Shown: positions 19,330 to 27,804 of the stretch, piece after piece
Numbering within the stretch: position 1 is the stretch's first letter
Layout: every line of letters begins with the position of its first letter
Virus record (IMG/VR): IMGVR_UViG_3300046472_000153
Location: 1 to 47,449 of that record
Reading direction: 5' to 3' (one strand)
Length of the DNA stretch: 47,449 bases
Source: a virus
The notes under the pieces: model-generated
Seen by the model: the letters and a program-made list of their open reading frames with translations, nothing else
Told to the model about the DNA's origin: nothing
Databases searched by the model: none
Translations under genes and position numbers: made by a program

Positions 19330-21528
19330 ATGGCGGCAAACGCGATACAAAATAAGCGAGGCGTTCCTGGTCCAAAAATGTACGACAACAAACCGGCTCC
19401 AGATTCCTTTGCCGGAATGTCGGAGAAGGAGAAACTGCAGTCGATCTGCGGCTATATCCGCAACACCGATCGGGAGCAGAAGATCCGCCGCAACACCGTG
19501 TTCTATCTCATGGCTCTGTACTATCAGGGCTACCAGAACGTTGAACTGAGCCCTGGAACCGCAACCTTCGACATCTACGAACGCGATGATTTTTACGTGG
19601 AAAACCAGTTCCGCCATCACATCGATGCAGTGGTTAATTCTCTCTCGAAAAACGAAGGCGAGATCGTCATCCGGCCAGCTTCCGCAAATCAGCAAGACAT
19701 GACGAAGGCACGAGTCGCAGGACCGGTCCTGGATATGCAGAAGGCGACGATTGGATATCCGCGGGTCCGAGATCTGAAGAACCTTTATAAATGCCTATTT
19801 GGGAACGCCTTTATTTTTGTGGATTATGTGCGGGATGCAAAGCATGGCTCTATTGTGACGCCAAAGTTCACCTACACAGAAGTTCCGGATGAATCGGATC
19901 CAACTGCCGAGCCTTTCATGTCGAAAGTTCCAAACGGATTTAGCACCATCAACCGCGGAAAAGAAGTGTGCGTTGTGTGCTCTCCGCTTGAAATTAGTGT
20001 TAGAGCGGACACCAAAGGATTCGAAAATATTACGTCGCTCCAATGGAATAGTCGGCAGGATGCCGACCTGATGAACTTCGTCTATCCTGGTCTCGGCTCT
20101 CAGAGTGGCGCCTGGAATGACGATCTTTCGAAACAATATATGGAGATCCTTGCAAACCTTCCAGGAGCAGTCCTTGTCGATTCTGAATCTATCAACATCG
20201 GGACGATCCAGGTTAAGAAAGTCGAATATTCGCGCACATGGCTGCTTCCAAGCACCTTCGCTGGCGATAAGCCTCTGGAGAATAAATTCCCGGATGGGGT
20301 TCATGTTGCAACTGTGAATGGAGTCGTTGTCGACTACTATCCGGAGAATCTCTTTGATCGGTGGACCCATGAAGTTCTGATTCCACTGCCGCATTCCCTA
20401 CTCGGGGATGGCTTATACGATGCGATGCTGCTGCAGGACATCATCAACGAAGCAAATTCGCTCATCCTGCAGCACGTGCGCTATTCCACGGTCGGCCACA
20501 ACATTTACGATTCGAACGTGATTGATCCGAAGGATATTGTGAACGATCCGAAAAATGGCTGGGTTCCGGGGAAACCGGGACTCGAAAAGAATATCCGCGA
20601 TTCAGTCTTCCAGATTCAGCCGCAGCAATTGAGCGGTGACGTCGCTGCGTGGCTTGGAGCGAAGATGAATGCGATGGAGGATATGACCAGTGCATATGCT
20701 TCCTCGATTGGAAAGAGCATCGGAGCCAATACACCATACTCTCAAAGCGTCTTCTTGAACGAACGCGCACAAAGCCGGTGGCAGGGATCGCTCTCCTTCA
20801 ACAGGCCAGAAATGATTCGGTTTCACCAGCAGCTTCTGAAGATCGCGCAGACGGAATGGATGGAAGATCGTTCGAATGCGATCATCGCCAATACCGGCGC
20901 CTGGAGTTTCCAGCAGTTCTCACAGGCCGATCTGGGTGGTGAGATCGATATCTCGTTCAGTAATGCGGATCTCGCGCCAAAGAGTCGATCAGAGCAGGTT
21001 CAAGCTTTGGGAATGCTCCAGCAACTGTTCCCTCTGGTACAGCAGCTTCCGCCGAAGCAGAAATTGCGTGTCGAAGAAATACTTGGAATGCCGTCAGATT
21101 CGAATCCGATGAGCACACAGATTTCTCGGGCATATCGGCAGATCGATCGGCTTATCAAAGGCCAGACTCTTGCTCCGCTTGCCGGAGTTGATGATCCGAA
21201 CATTCAGGCGCCGGTTATTGTGGACTTCCTGGCCAGCGAAGATGGTGAGGATTTGGCGCTGAGCAATCCGCAAGCGTTCTCAGCTTGCTACGTTTATTGG
21301 GCAGCACTGATGCACATGCTTCAGATGCAGCAGGGATTCATTCAGCCGGGGCAACAGGCCCAAGCGCAACCCGGACAGCAGCAACAGCCAGGGCAGCAGA
21401 AACAACCAGCTGGCGGTCAACCAGGACAGCAAGGCGGCGGTCCTAAAGGTGGCCCAGGGGGGACGCAACAGCCGTCAGCGCAGAGTCCGGTACAACCAGC
21501 ACCACCGGTTGCGCCACCAGCAGCGTAA
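19330..21528 (+). CDS. Portal protein (732 aa)
   Basis: Head-tail connector through which DNA is packaged and ejected. Recognised by size, place after terminase and before scaffold, and features of portals of P22-like length: an N-terminal helical part with KLQSICGYIRNTDREQKIRR, a wing region, the AMEDMTSAYASSIGKSIGAN helix with DNA-facing QSVFLNERAQSRWQGSLSF, and a final helix set. The last 65 residues are Gln/Gly/Pro-rich low complexity, a likely disordered tail. No SD; the start follows a -10 by 6 nt. Confidence 0.85.
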   Translation: MAANAIQNKRGVPGPKMYDNKPAPDSFAGMSEKEKLQSICGYIRNTDREQKIRRNTVFYLMALYYQGYQNVELSPGTATFDIYERDDFYVENQFRHHIDAVVNSLSKNEGEIVIRPASANQQDMTKARVAGPVLDMQKATIGYPRVRDLKNLYKCLFGNAFIFVDYVRDAKHGSIVTPKFTYTEVPDESDPTAEPFMSKVPNGFSTINRGKEVCVVCSPLEISVRADTKGFENITSLQWNSRQDADLMNFVYPGLGSQSGAWNDDLSKQYMEILANLPGAVLVDSESINIGTIQVKKVEYSRTWLLPSTFAGDKPLENKFPDGVHVATVNGVVVDYYPENLFDRWTHEVLIPLPHSLLGDGLYDAMLLQDIINEANSLILQHVRYSTVGHNIYDSNVIDPKDIVNDPKNGWVPGKPGLEKNIRDSVFQIQPQQLSGDVAAWLGAKMNAMEDMTSAYASSIGKSIGANTPYSQSVFLNERAQSRWQGSLSFNRPEMIRFHQQLLKIAQTEWMEDRSNAIIANTGAWSFQQFSQADLGGEIDISFSNADLAPKSRSEQVQALGMLQQLFPLVQQLPPKQKLRVEEILGMPSDSNPMSTQISRAYRQIDRLIKGQTLAPLAGVDDPNIQAPVIVDFLASEDGEDLALSNPQAFSACYVYWAALMHMLQMQQGFIQPGQQAQAQPGQQQQPGQQKQPAGGQPGQQGGGPKGGPGGTQQPSAQSPVQPAPPVAPPAA

Positions 21529-21530
21529 CG

Positions 21531-21539
21531 TGGTATATT
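21531..21539 (+). promoter_or_regulatory. Extended -10 (TGGTATATT)
   Basis: Just after the portal stop; one of three identical 9-mers in the late arm. Leader then contains SD AGGAGG for the 101-aa gene. Confidence 0.5.
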
Positions 21540-21558
21540 TGAAAATTAGGAGGCTCCG

Positions 21559-21864
21559 ATGGAACCAGAGACAGTTGTAAACGAATTGAAGGCAGTTATC
21601 GACGAAATTTCAGCGCAGACACCAGTCCAACCCACAACACCAACACCAACACCGGCACCAACGACCTATCAGGATCGAGTTCGCACCGAGAAGGCGGAAC
21701 TCGATGCAAAGATCGAAAAACTTCAGGCGTTCGTCGACGGAGACGTATTCAAAAACATGAGTACCGACGTCGAGGGTGCCGACGAGCGCGGAAGACTCAA
21801 AAGTCAGTTGAATTTCATGCGTGGATATTCCGATATTCTCGGAGAACGTATTATCCGATTCTAA
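21559..21864 (+). CDS. Small conserved phage protein, crAss001_48-like (101 aa)
   Basis: After a short helix and a Thr/Pro linker (QPTTPTPTPAPTT), the domain YQDRVRTEKAELDAKIEKLQ, AFVDGD, RGRLKSQLNFMRGYSDILGE follows the very common phage pattern R-V-x-x-E-x-x-E-L-x-x-K-I-x-K-L then R-L-x-x-Q-x-x-x-M-x-x-Y-x-x-I-L-x-x-R-I. Its role is not established. Placed between portal and scaffold, which may mean a role in head assembly. Confidence 0.65.
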   Translation: MEPETVVNELKAVIDEISAQTPVQPTTPTPTPAPTTYQDRVRTEKAELDAKIEKLQAFVDGDVFKNMSTDVEGADERGRLKSQLNFMRGYSDILGERIIRF

Positions 21865-21884
21865 GTTTCTAGGAGGCAACAATT

Positions 21885-22889
21885 ATGGCAGATACAGTAC
21901 AAACACCAACACTTGAACAGACGACTGCGGCAGAGCTGGATGCTTTGCTCGGAACACCAGGATCTGCTGCTTCCGCAGCAGTAGTCGAGGATGGGTCCAA
22001 ACCCAAACCCGACGCCAAGAGCCCTCCGGTTGCCTCCCCGGAGGGTTCTGAAACTCCCTCGGAGGAAGATACTCTTATCGCAGCACTCGAAGCGATCGAG
22101 GAAGAGAAACCGGTAGAAGTAAAACCAGACGAGAAACCTGCTCTGAGCGAAGAGCAAAAAGCGGTTCTCGATGTGATCCCAACAGCGACAGAAGCTGTCC
22201 GACTGCATAATGTCGAACAGAACTACAACAACTTCACCGGCGCCCTGGCAAACGGCCAGTTCGATAACGTTCAGAAGATGATTGAACAATGGAATCCCGA
22301 CGTATGGGAGGGTTTGCTTGAACACATCTACGAGCAGAAGGTTGCTTCTGGCGAATGGGTGGATCGTTTTATTGCAGTCGCTGATGGCAAAGGCCCAACA
22401 AAAGAATTCACGAAACTCCAGAAGGAAGTGAATGAGTTAAAGAATCAACTCGTCGATAAGAAGACCGGAGAAGCGCAAACAAATGCTCAGCAACAGCTCA
22501 GCGATAACTTGAAGAAATACAGCACTCACGTTGGAGAACTATTCGATCAGCTGAATTTCAACAAAGCGGATCGGCGTTGGATTGTGGCGGATTTGAATCT
22601 TCGAATTGCTGCGGATCCCAAAGTTCTTGCCGCGGTGCGCGGAGGAAATGCGAAGGCTGTGAACGCGCTTTTCAAAGCGACCTGTAAGGACTATATCAAT
22701 CGCGACAAGGAAGTCGTTGAGCAGACCACAGAGAAAATAGATGCTCAGAGCAAGAAGAAACTTCCGCTCGGCGGCGCGGCTGCTGTTGCCGAAGGCGCAT
22801 TACCAGAAGACTTCAAGAACGTTCCGGCGAAGGATGCCGAGAGCGTCGCATCGCGGATGCTCGACAAATTGCTTGGTAAGAAAAAGTAA
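21885..22889 (+). CDS. Scaffolding protein candidate (334 aa)
   Basis: Acidic disordered N-terminal third (ASPEGSETPSEEDTLIAALE), a helical middle, coiled-coil-like FTKLQKEVNELKNQLVDKKT, and a basic C-terminal end (RMLDKLLGKKK). Acidic, helical, with a basic capsid-binding C terminus and located directly before the capsid gene: typical of phage scaffolds, as in P22 and T7. SD AGGAGG precedes ATG 21885. No protease is fused, and none of the neighbours looks like a head protease, so scaffold is probably released intact. Confidence 0.7.
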   Translation: MADTVQTPTLEQTTAAELDALLGTPGSAASAAVVEDGSKPKPDAKSPPVASPEGSETPSEEDTLIAALEAIEEEKPVEVKPDEKPALSEEQKAVLDVIPTATEAVRLHNVEQNYNNFTGALANGQFDNVQKMIEQWNPDVWEGLLEHIYEQKVASGEWVDRFIAVADGKGPTKEFTKLQKEVNELKNQLVDKKTGEAQTNAQQQLSDNLKKYSTHVGELFDQLNFNKADRRWIVADLNLRIAADPKVLAAVRGGNAKAVNALFKATCKDYINRDKEVVEQTTEKIDAQSKKKLPLGGAAAVAEGALPEDFKNVPAKDAESVASRMLDKLLGKKK

Positions 22890-22892
22890 TAT

Positions 22893-23393
22893 TCACAGTT
22901 GCTGTGAATTTGGGCCGGAAGGTGAATATCTTCCGGCTTTTTCTATGTAATCGGCAAGAGCGCGAAGAATTGTGGGATTCTCGTTGGCGTGACCAACTGC
23001 GAGATTGCAGCCACTGCAAAGGATGCCACGAATCATGCCTGTCGAATGGTCGTGATCGATGCTCGGCTTGTTTTTGGATCCGCAGATTTCGCAACCGTTC
23101 TTTTTTCGCTCAAGAAGACTCGCCGCTTCTTCGAGAGAAACTTTATAACGATTTCGAATTTCATAAATAGCGTGTCTATCCGGGTTTGCCTTTCGGTATT
23201 GTCTTTGATAGGCAGGGTTTGACCCGTTTTGGACTCTCCGTAATCTTGCTAATTCGCGATTTGCAGCCATCCATTCTGGATCGGCCTTCTTTTTATCGTA
23301 GTATCTTCTGCCAGAAATACGCCGATTTTCTTTGTGGTCCTTCTGCCATTGACTACGATACGCTCGTGCTTTTTCTAAATCTGTATACGCCAT
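22893..23393 (-). CDS. HNH endonuclease, endonuclease VII type (166 aa)
   Basis: NUMOD-like basic N terminus (KDHKENRRISGRRYYDKKKA and QYRKANPDRHAIYEIRNRYK), then the nuclease: CEICGS (Cys101, Cys104), SIDHDHSTGMIRGIL (His114-His116), LCSGCN (Cys126, Cys129) and GHANENP (Asn138). Zinc held by four cysteines with the beta-beta-alpha metal site. Free-standing homing-type endonucleases have this form. Leftward inside the rightward capsid operon between scaffold and capsid, whose terminator overlaps its 3' end. Probably a mobile gene; could also have been kept for DNA processing. Confidence 0.85.
   Translation of the reverse strand: MAYTDLEKARAYRSQWQKDHKENRRISGRRYYDKKKADPEWMAANRELARLRRVQNGSNPAYQRQYRKANPDRHAIYEIRNRYKVSLEEAASLLERKKNGCEICGSKNKPSIDHDHSTGMIRGILCSGCNLAVGHANENPTILRALADYIEKAGRYSPSGPNSQQL
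22914..22942 (+). terminator. Rho-independent terminator after scaffold
   Basis: GCCGGAAG (22914-22921) pairs with CTTCCGGC (22930-22937), followed by TTTTT. A second perfect hairpin, ATTCACAG/CTGTGAAT (22891-22909), lies just before it. The terminator lies in the last codons of the leftward HNH gene. Confidence 0.8.
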
Positions 23394-23469
23394 TCCTGAA
23401 TTCTACAAAGCTAAAACACAAAGTGCCACATAAATTATTTGCTTGACTTAGCATTTCTTTTCTGAGGCG

Positions 23470-23478
23470 TGGTATATT
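23470..23478 (+). promoter_or_regulatory. Extended -10 (TGGTATATT), capsid promoter
   Basis: Same 9-mer as at 21531 and 30934. Gives the major capsid gene its own promoter after the terminator and HNH insertion; leader of about 65 nt with a small GGGC/GGCCC-type hairpin and SD GAAGGA. Confidence 0.55.
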
Positions 23479-23549
23479 TTGTATAGACAGAAGCACAAGG
23501 CAGAAGTCAAGACAAATCGGGCTACGGCCCTTAACGAAGGAAAAAACTT

Positions 23550-24773
23550 ATGGCTCTCGGAGATTTGGCCCAGCTTAACGGCGTGGTAAAGATCATAGGA
23601 GGGAAACTTACTAAGGTCTACGAGGAAAAAGCGCTTCTGCACAATCGCCTCCAAAAAGGAAAGGGCACTTCGATCAGCGATCGAGGCGTTGAGATTCCAA
23701 CTCAGCTTTCTCCCAACTTCAACCATGCTTTCATGGCTGACGGTGGTGAGTTTCCGGTTGGCGGATCGGTCCTGGTGAAAAGGGCATCCGTCTATTTCAA
23801 GAACATCGCGCACACCGCTCGTCTGACCGGCGCTGCGCTTGACGCGATCAAAGACGGGAATCGAGCCTATATCGATAACTCGCTGTCCTGGACTCTTGAG
23901 GAAACGGTGAAGTCCGCTGCGAAGGCCGGAAACATTTACGCTCACGGCGTTGGGGACGGTCGCTTGGCGACGATCTCTGCCGGTGCTAATTCCGCCACGC
24001 AGACTGTGAACAACAACGATAAGAATCGGTTTCTGCGAGACGGTTTGGTGGTTCAGAGCGTCACGCCTGGAACCGGTGCAGTTACCGCGACTGGTACGAT
24101 TCTGAATTCGAAGGCTTCTGCGACTACGTTTACGACTGTAGCCGCGATGAGCACGACTTCCACCAGCGATATTATCGTCGCTTCTGGATCTTTCAATCTG
24201 GCGATCGCCGGAATGAAGTTGATGATCGACGACACGACCAACGGAGCGGTTACGTTCCAGGGGTTGAGCCGAACGACTTTCCCGAGCTACAAGGCATTCC
24301 GAGTCAACGCCGGTTCTACCGGTATGGATCCTGCCTTCCTGCGAAGAGCGCTGAGCGCCGGTATCCACATCAATGTTGGAGAACTGGACAGGGACAATCT
24401 GGAAATCTGGGCGCATCCCGCACAGGTCTCCGCGTATCATGCTCTGGGTTGGAATCTGAAACGATTCGAGGGGACCAGCAAATCGGTGGATCTCGGTTTC
24501 GTCACCAGCGAGTATGAGGGAATTGCGATGGTTCAGGACGTCGACTGCGACAAGGATCGGGTCGAGTTCATCGATTTCTCCACGATGGGGAAATACGTTG
24601 CCAAGGATTACGGCTGGGATGATCGCTCTGGCGCCGTGCTGAGCCGCGTTGTGGGAACGAATTCCTACAAGGATCAGTTTGAAGCCTATTACACGGGTCG
24701 GTTCAACTACGGTTGCACTGCTCCGAATCGCAACGCTTTCGTGGATGGTTTGACTATCCCGACCGGATTCTAA
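23550..24773 (+). CDS. Major capsid protein (407 aa)
   Basis: Shell-forming protein, by size, position after scaffold and before minor head genes, and HK97-like content: an N-terminal arm with LTKVYEEKALLHNRLQKGKG, VEIPTQLSPNFNHAFMADGG, helix region around RLTGAALDAIKDGNRAYIDN, a Thr/Ala/Ser-rich insertion (about 150-220), and IWAHPAQVSAYHALGWNL with QDVDCDKDRVEFIDFSTMGK near the end, as in the P-domain and A-domain of HK97 folds. No N-terminal delta domain long enough to act as internal scaffold. Own promoter, no SD problem (GAAGGA). Confidence 0.85.
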   Translation: MALGDLAQLNGVVKIIGGKLTKVYEEKALLHNRLQKGKGTSISDRGVEIPTQLSPNFNHAFMADGGEFPVGGSVLVKRASVYFKNIAHTARLTGAALDAIKDGNRAYIDNSLSWTLEETVKSAAKAGNIYAHGVGDGRLATISAGANSATQTVNNNDKNRFLRDGLVVQSVTPGTGAVTATGTILNSKASATTFTTVAAMSTTSTSDIIVASGSFNLAIAGMKLMIDDTTNGAVTFQGLSRTTFPSYKAFRVNAGSTGMDPAFLRRALSAGIHINVGELDRDNLEIWAHPAQVSAYHALGWNLKRFEGTSKSVDLGFVTSEYEGIAMVQDVDCDKDRVEFIDFSTMGKYVAKDYGWDDRSGAVLSRVVGTNSYKDQFEAYYTGRFNYGCTAPNRNAFVDGLTIPTGF

Positions 24774-24787
24774 TCAGGAGAAAACGA

Positions 24788-25141
24788 ATGTCAGTTAAAG
24801 CAGCTCGCGGACAGTCAGACGGAAATCTGGCTGTCATGTTCAAGATTCTCGATACCGCTGGAACACCTTCAATTGTGGATGTCTCGCCAGCGTCGATGCT
24901 GGCAGATATCTCAGTTGTGGATACTGGAGTTGGTATCTACGATGTGACGGTCAAGAATTTCCAGGGGCCGCAGCAAAAAGTGAATATCCAGGTTACGCCT
25001 TATGTGATCGGGAACTTTGGAACTGTGACGGCTCGAAGTTATTCCGGCGCAGACTTTTCGTTGACAGTCAAAACTGGAACGGCAGTCACAGACTTCACAG
25101 CTGCAGATACGTCTAGTGACGTTCGATTGGAGGCTTTCTAA
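24788..25141 (+). CDS. Capsid-associated Ig-like or decoration protein (117 aa)
   Basis: ATG 24788 has SD AGGAG; the longer reading frame is not needed. Beta-sandwich composition: NLAVMFKILDTAGTPSIVDV, VGIYDVTVKNFQGPQQKVNI, then ARSYSGADFSLTVKTGT. Directly after the capsid gene, the usual place of a decoration or head-fibre protein. No family recognised. Confidence 0.55.
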   Translation: MSVKAARGQSDGNLAVMFKILDTAGTPSIVDVSPASMLADISVVDTGVGIYDVTVKNFQGPQQKVNIQVTPYVIGNFGTVTARSYSGADFSLTVKTGTAVTDFTAADTSSDVRLEAF

Positions 25142-25326
25142 TGGCAGCGATTACAGCGGCACCGACTCCTCCGAAGACCAAGATGGGAAAAGGCTTCTAC
25201 CAGGATCTGGATTGGGCCTTGAAAACAATGGTCGCAGCCCTGGCCGACGATACGTCGAACGGGACAACGGCAAACACGATTGCGGAATTGCAGACATACA
25301 TCGCTGCAGTTATTCTGGTACTGTAA
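25141..25326 (+). CDS. Small head-region protein (61 aa)
   Basis: MAAITAAPTPPKTKMGKGFY, then QDLDWALKTMVAALADDTSN and a helical end (AELQTYIAAVILVL). Start overlaps the previous stop (TAATG). Unknown; made with the capsid group. Confidence 0.6.
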   Translation: MAAITAAPTPPKTKMGKGFYQDLDWALKTMVAALADDTSNGTTANTIAELQTYIAAVILVL

Positions 25327-25339
25327 AGGAGAATAGAAC

Positions 25340-25504
25340 ATGGCAGCAGCAACACAGGTTCCCGCGGGGACATGGCACGGCAAGGGTTGGATTGTCCAGC
25401 TCACTGCAGATATCAATACGGCAGTCGCTGAAGGTATCTTCGCCGGATCCGATACGGTCACAACTGCGCTTGCGAATCTGGCAACAGAACAAGCCACTCG
25501 TTAA
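25340..25504 (+). CDS. Small head-region protein (54 aa)
   Basis: Reads MAAATQVPAGTWHGKGWIVQ, LTADINTAVAEGIFAGSDTV, ending ATEQATR. SD AGGAG precedes ATG 25340. Shares the MAA start and a GKG-W pattern with the gene before it, so the two may be divergent duplicates. It is followed at once by the structured terminator element. Confidence 0.6.
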   Translation: MAAATQVPAGTWHGKGWIVQLTADINTAVAEGIFAGSDTVTTALANLATEQATR

Positions 25505-25512
25505 TACCGATA

Positions 25513-25580
25513 GGGCGTCGATTAGATATAGGTAGCCAAAGCGAAATGCAGGGCTCCAATCTTCGACGCCCTTATTTTTT
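25513..25580 (+). terminator. Long structured terminator or small RNA
   Basis: GGGCGTCGA (25513-25521) pairs with TCGACGCCC (25563-25571), followed by TTATTTTTT. The 41-nt interior also folds: AGAT with ATCT, and AGCC with GGCT. An ordinary terminator needs no such interior, so a processed or regulatory RNA is possible. The T tract runs into the next -10. Confidence 0.65.
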
Positions 25581-25585
25581 ATGAT
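25580..25585 (+). promoter_or_regulatory. -10-like TATGAT right after the terminator
   Basis: TATGAT overlaps the terminator T tract; leader of about 14 nt with SD GGAGG for ATG 25606. Confidence 0.45.
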
Positions 25586-25605
25586 AGGATTAGTTGGAGG
25601 CAGTT

Positions 25606-26166
25606 ATGAAATGGTTACAGGTCGCTGATGCACCACAACCGCCAGATTGGTTCGTTCGCGAACTAAAGCTAATTGACCCAACTCTGCGTGCCGTCTGGGG
25701 GCTCGAACGATATCTCAGAGAGGAATGGGCTATCGAGCGAAAAACCTCTGCAGAAAACTACTGGCTCATGTATGAATCACTACTTACTAGCGATGAACCA
25801 CGATTCGTCGATCAGCCAGTCTATGACTGCGAGCAGAGAGAAACGGATCCTATCACTGGAATCTTTATTGGTTACAAGCAAGTAGGAATTCGAAAATACG
25901 ATCTGGCTCCAGAATTCGAATGGGTTGCGTTCCGTCCTACCTTGGATCAAGCCTTACTGACGCTTATCAAGAAGCTTTATTGGGAACGAGATCATCCGGA
26001 AGAAGTTGCTGCAGCTGCCACCGCAGAAGCAGAAGCAAAAGAAAAATCCGATCAGACAAAGATCGATGACGCAAAACGAGAAGGCATTGACGAAGCTTTC
26101 TTAGAGGTAGAAAAAGTTCGTCAATTCGGATATGGAAAAACAAGGAAGGAGCAGTTCGACAAATGA
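25606..26166 (+). CDS. Unknown virion-region protein (186 aa)
   Basis: ATG 25606 (SD GGAGG) is preferred to the TTG codon inside the SD. MKWLQVADAPQPPDWFVREL, WGLERYLREEWAIERK, and KYDLAPEFEWVAFRPTLDQA, then an Ala/Glu/Lys-rich coiled end. Similar charged proteins lie between capsid and adaptor genes in other podoviruses, but I cannot name a family. Confidence 0.55.
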   Translation: MKWLQVADAPQPPDWFVRELKLIDPTLRAVWGLERYLREEWAIERKTSAENYWLMYESLLTSDEPRFVDQPVYDCEQRETDPITGIFIGYKQVGIRKYDLAPEFEWVAFRPTLDQALLTLIKKLYWERDHPEEVAAAATAEAEAKEKSDQTKIDDAKREGIDEAFLEVEKVRQFGYGKTRKEQFDK

Positions 26167-26339
26167 GTTGCTGCTGGCCTCCTGTCCCTAGCTCACATGA
26201 TAAGTCTTGTCCAAAATATCCCGCTGACGGGGTATTTGAAAAATGCACCTGCGGAGCGGTGGAGAGATTCGCGGCAGAAATTGCTGAAATGCGAAAAAAT
26301 CGAGAAGCTACAGGAAAAGAAAAAGAGGAGAATAAATGA
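26163..26339 (+). CDS. Small Cys-rich protein (58 aa)
   Basis: MSCCWPPVPSSHDKSCPKYP, then KCTCGAVERFAAEIAEMRKN. Six cysteines (CC, C, CxC pattern) in the first half suggest a zinc knuckle; the rest is a charged helix. Overlaps both neighbours by ATGA, so it is real despite its size. Role unknown. Confidence 0.65.
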   Translation: MSCCWPPVPSSHDKSCPKYPADGVFEKCTCGAVERFAAEIAEMRKNREATGKEKEENK

Positions 26340-27082
26340 GCACAATCGCAGTTTTTAACGGCTTTGGAAAATACGAGCAGACCCAGGATGGCCAGAAAGG
26401 AATCACACTGAAATTCGGTGGCGTTCCGTTCTGGTTACCATACGATAAGATCACTTATTTCCCGGATTACACAATGCGGGAAGTCGATCAAGATAAGAGT
26501 TCTCCTGGTGGCCAGGTTCAGGGAGAGCTGGTGTACCACACCTTCCGCGTCTCCGGCGATACGATCGTCGATATTCTTTTGGAGAACGGAGATACGCATA
26601 AGAATAGCGACAAAGGGATTATCGTGATCCCGAGCGAAGGCCACCGAAAAGACTCCTATATCAAGGTTTCATCCGGGTATGAAATCGATGGTCGTCCAAT
26701 TTTTGAGAGTATCCAGGAAATCGTTCCTACAGCGTTGGAGATCCAGGAAGCCCATCGACTTGCAGATATTTACAAGCAAACCGTTGTGCAGGAGTATCTT
26801 CAGTCGAAACGGGAACGAATTAACGGTGGAGTCGGGCAAACAACTCCCTCTGGCCTTACCCGCGTTTACATGGATGAACTTGGCATCAAGGATCTGGATG
26901 ATGTTTCGAAGAGTCTTGAGCAGTCAGGCGCCAACGGGTTAACCCTGGAGATCCTGCAGGAAGCCGTCAAAGCTTTGCAGGCGTTGAACCCAAAGCCGCA
27001 GACCACAGTTCCGGAGCCAACTAAAAGCGGCCCTCCGGGAAAAGCGACTGGTTTGAAGGAAGTTCAGCCAAGCATCGTATAA
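26336..27082 (+). CDS. Head or connector accessory protein (248 aa)
   Basis: N-terminal half beta-rich (FGGVPFWLPYDKITYFPDYT, GELVYHTFRVSGDTIVDILL), then a helical C-terminal half (LEIQEAHRLADIYKQTVVQE, LEILQEAVKALQAL) and a Pro/Lys tail. Ends just before the adaptor. A minor head or connector component by position; no fold recognised. Confidence 0.5.
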   Translation: MSTIAVFNGFGKYEQTQDGQKGITLKFGGVPFWLPYDKITYFPDYTMREVDQDKSSPGGQVQGELVYHTFRVSGDTIVDILLENGDTHKNSDKGIIVIPSEGHRKDSYIKVSSGYEIDGRPIFESIQEIVPTALEIQEAHRLADIYKQTVVQEYLQSKRERINGGVGQTTPSGLTRVYMDELGIKDLDDVSKSLEQSGANGLTLEILQEAVKALQALNPKPQTTVPEPTKSGPPGKATGLKEVQPSIV

Positions 27083-27083
27083 T
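27078..27083 (+). promoter_or_regulatory. TATAAT 6 nt before the adaptor start
   Basis: Consensus TATAAT followed by exactly 6 nt and ATG 27090; TTGAAG lies 19 bp upstream. Leaderless adaptor mRNA predicted. Confidence 0.55.
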
Positions 27084-27089
27084 GGTGGT

Positions 27090-27803
27090 ATGACCACCGT
27101 TGAAATGATGGATCTTCTGACTCAAAGAACGAAGATCACGGATCAGGCAAAGCTTTTGCGCGAATTGCGAGACGCCTATGATTGGGCCGTCAACGAGATC
27201 TTTATCTCTGCTGACGGTCCTCAACTTTTGATGACTGTCGGAGAAGAGCTTCCGGTTCTTGCAGCAACAACTCGCGATTACGATCTGGAAACCAATCTGG
27301 TTGGTGGAAGTATCCTCGGCCTGCAGACTCTCTGGGCAAAGTTTCCGACAGGGTTAAACTTCACGCCTTTGATTCCACGCGCGGTAGCGAGCCAGGATTT
27401 CATTGCAATGGACTCATCCGCAATTGCAACGCCGCTTATTGCAACGAATTTCCCGGTGTTCTACTCGATTGTGAACGATGGGAAAGTTCGATTCGCTCCG
27501 GCACTCCCGGCAGGCACCTTCCTTCGAGCAGACTATGCCAGGGTTGGACCGGCGCCGGATCCGACGACCAACCCGACGCAGCAGGATGGTACAGATATGC
27601 CTAGCATCTTCCACAGAGCTATTTTGGCGAAGGCAACTGCACATCTCTTCAACACCCTGGACGATAGCCGGGAAGGTGGATGGGAGACCCGTGCCATTCA
27701 GTTTAAGAACAGCGCCATATACGCCGCGGGAAAAGGAACTCGATCGCAGCGGCCAGTTGAGACGCGGCCATTCAGACGCGGAAATCGCAGGAGAGGGATT
27801 TAG
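27090..27803 (+). CDS. Head-tail adaptor (gp4/gp11-like) (237 aa)
   Basis: Helical N terminus MTTVEMMDLLTQRTKITDQA with RELRDAYDWAVNEIF, a beta middle, and a C-terminal DMPSIFHRAILAKATAHLFN followed by a basic tail RRGNRRRGI. Short-tailed phage adaptors that dock to the portal share this two-helix plus FHRAI pattern. Placed directly before the nozzle. Role: joins portal and tail; assignment from place and pattern. Confidence 0.6.
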   Translation: MTTVEMMDLLTQRTKITDQAKLLRELRDAYDWAVNEIFISADGPQLLMTVGEELPVLAATTRDYDLETNLVGGSILGLQTLWAKFPTGLNFTPLIPRAVASQDFIAMDSSAIATPLIATNFPVFYSIVNDGKVRFAPALPAGTFLRADYARVGPAPDPTTNPTQQDGTDMPSIFHRAILAKATAHLFNTLDDSREGGWETRAIQFKNSAIYAAGKGTRSQRPVETRPFRRGNRRRGI

Positions 27804-27804
27804 T

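Noticed and set aside
22893-23393. Group I intron or intein explanation for the HNH gene
   Set aside because: The gene is in inverted orientation between two intact genes; neither scaffold nor capsid is interrupted.
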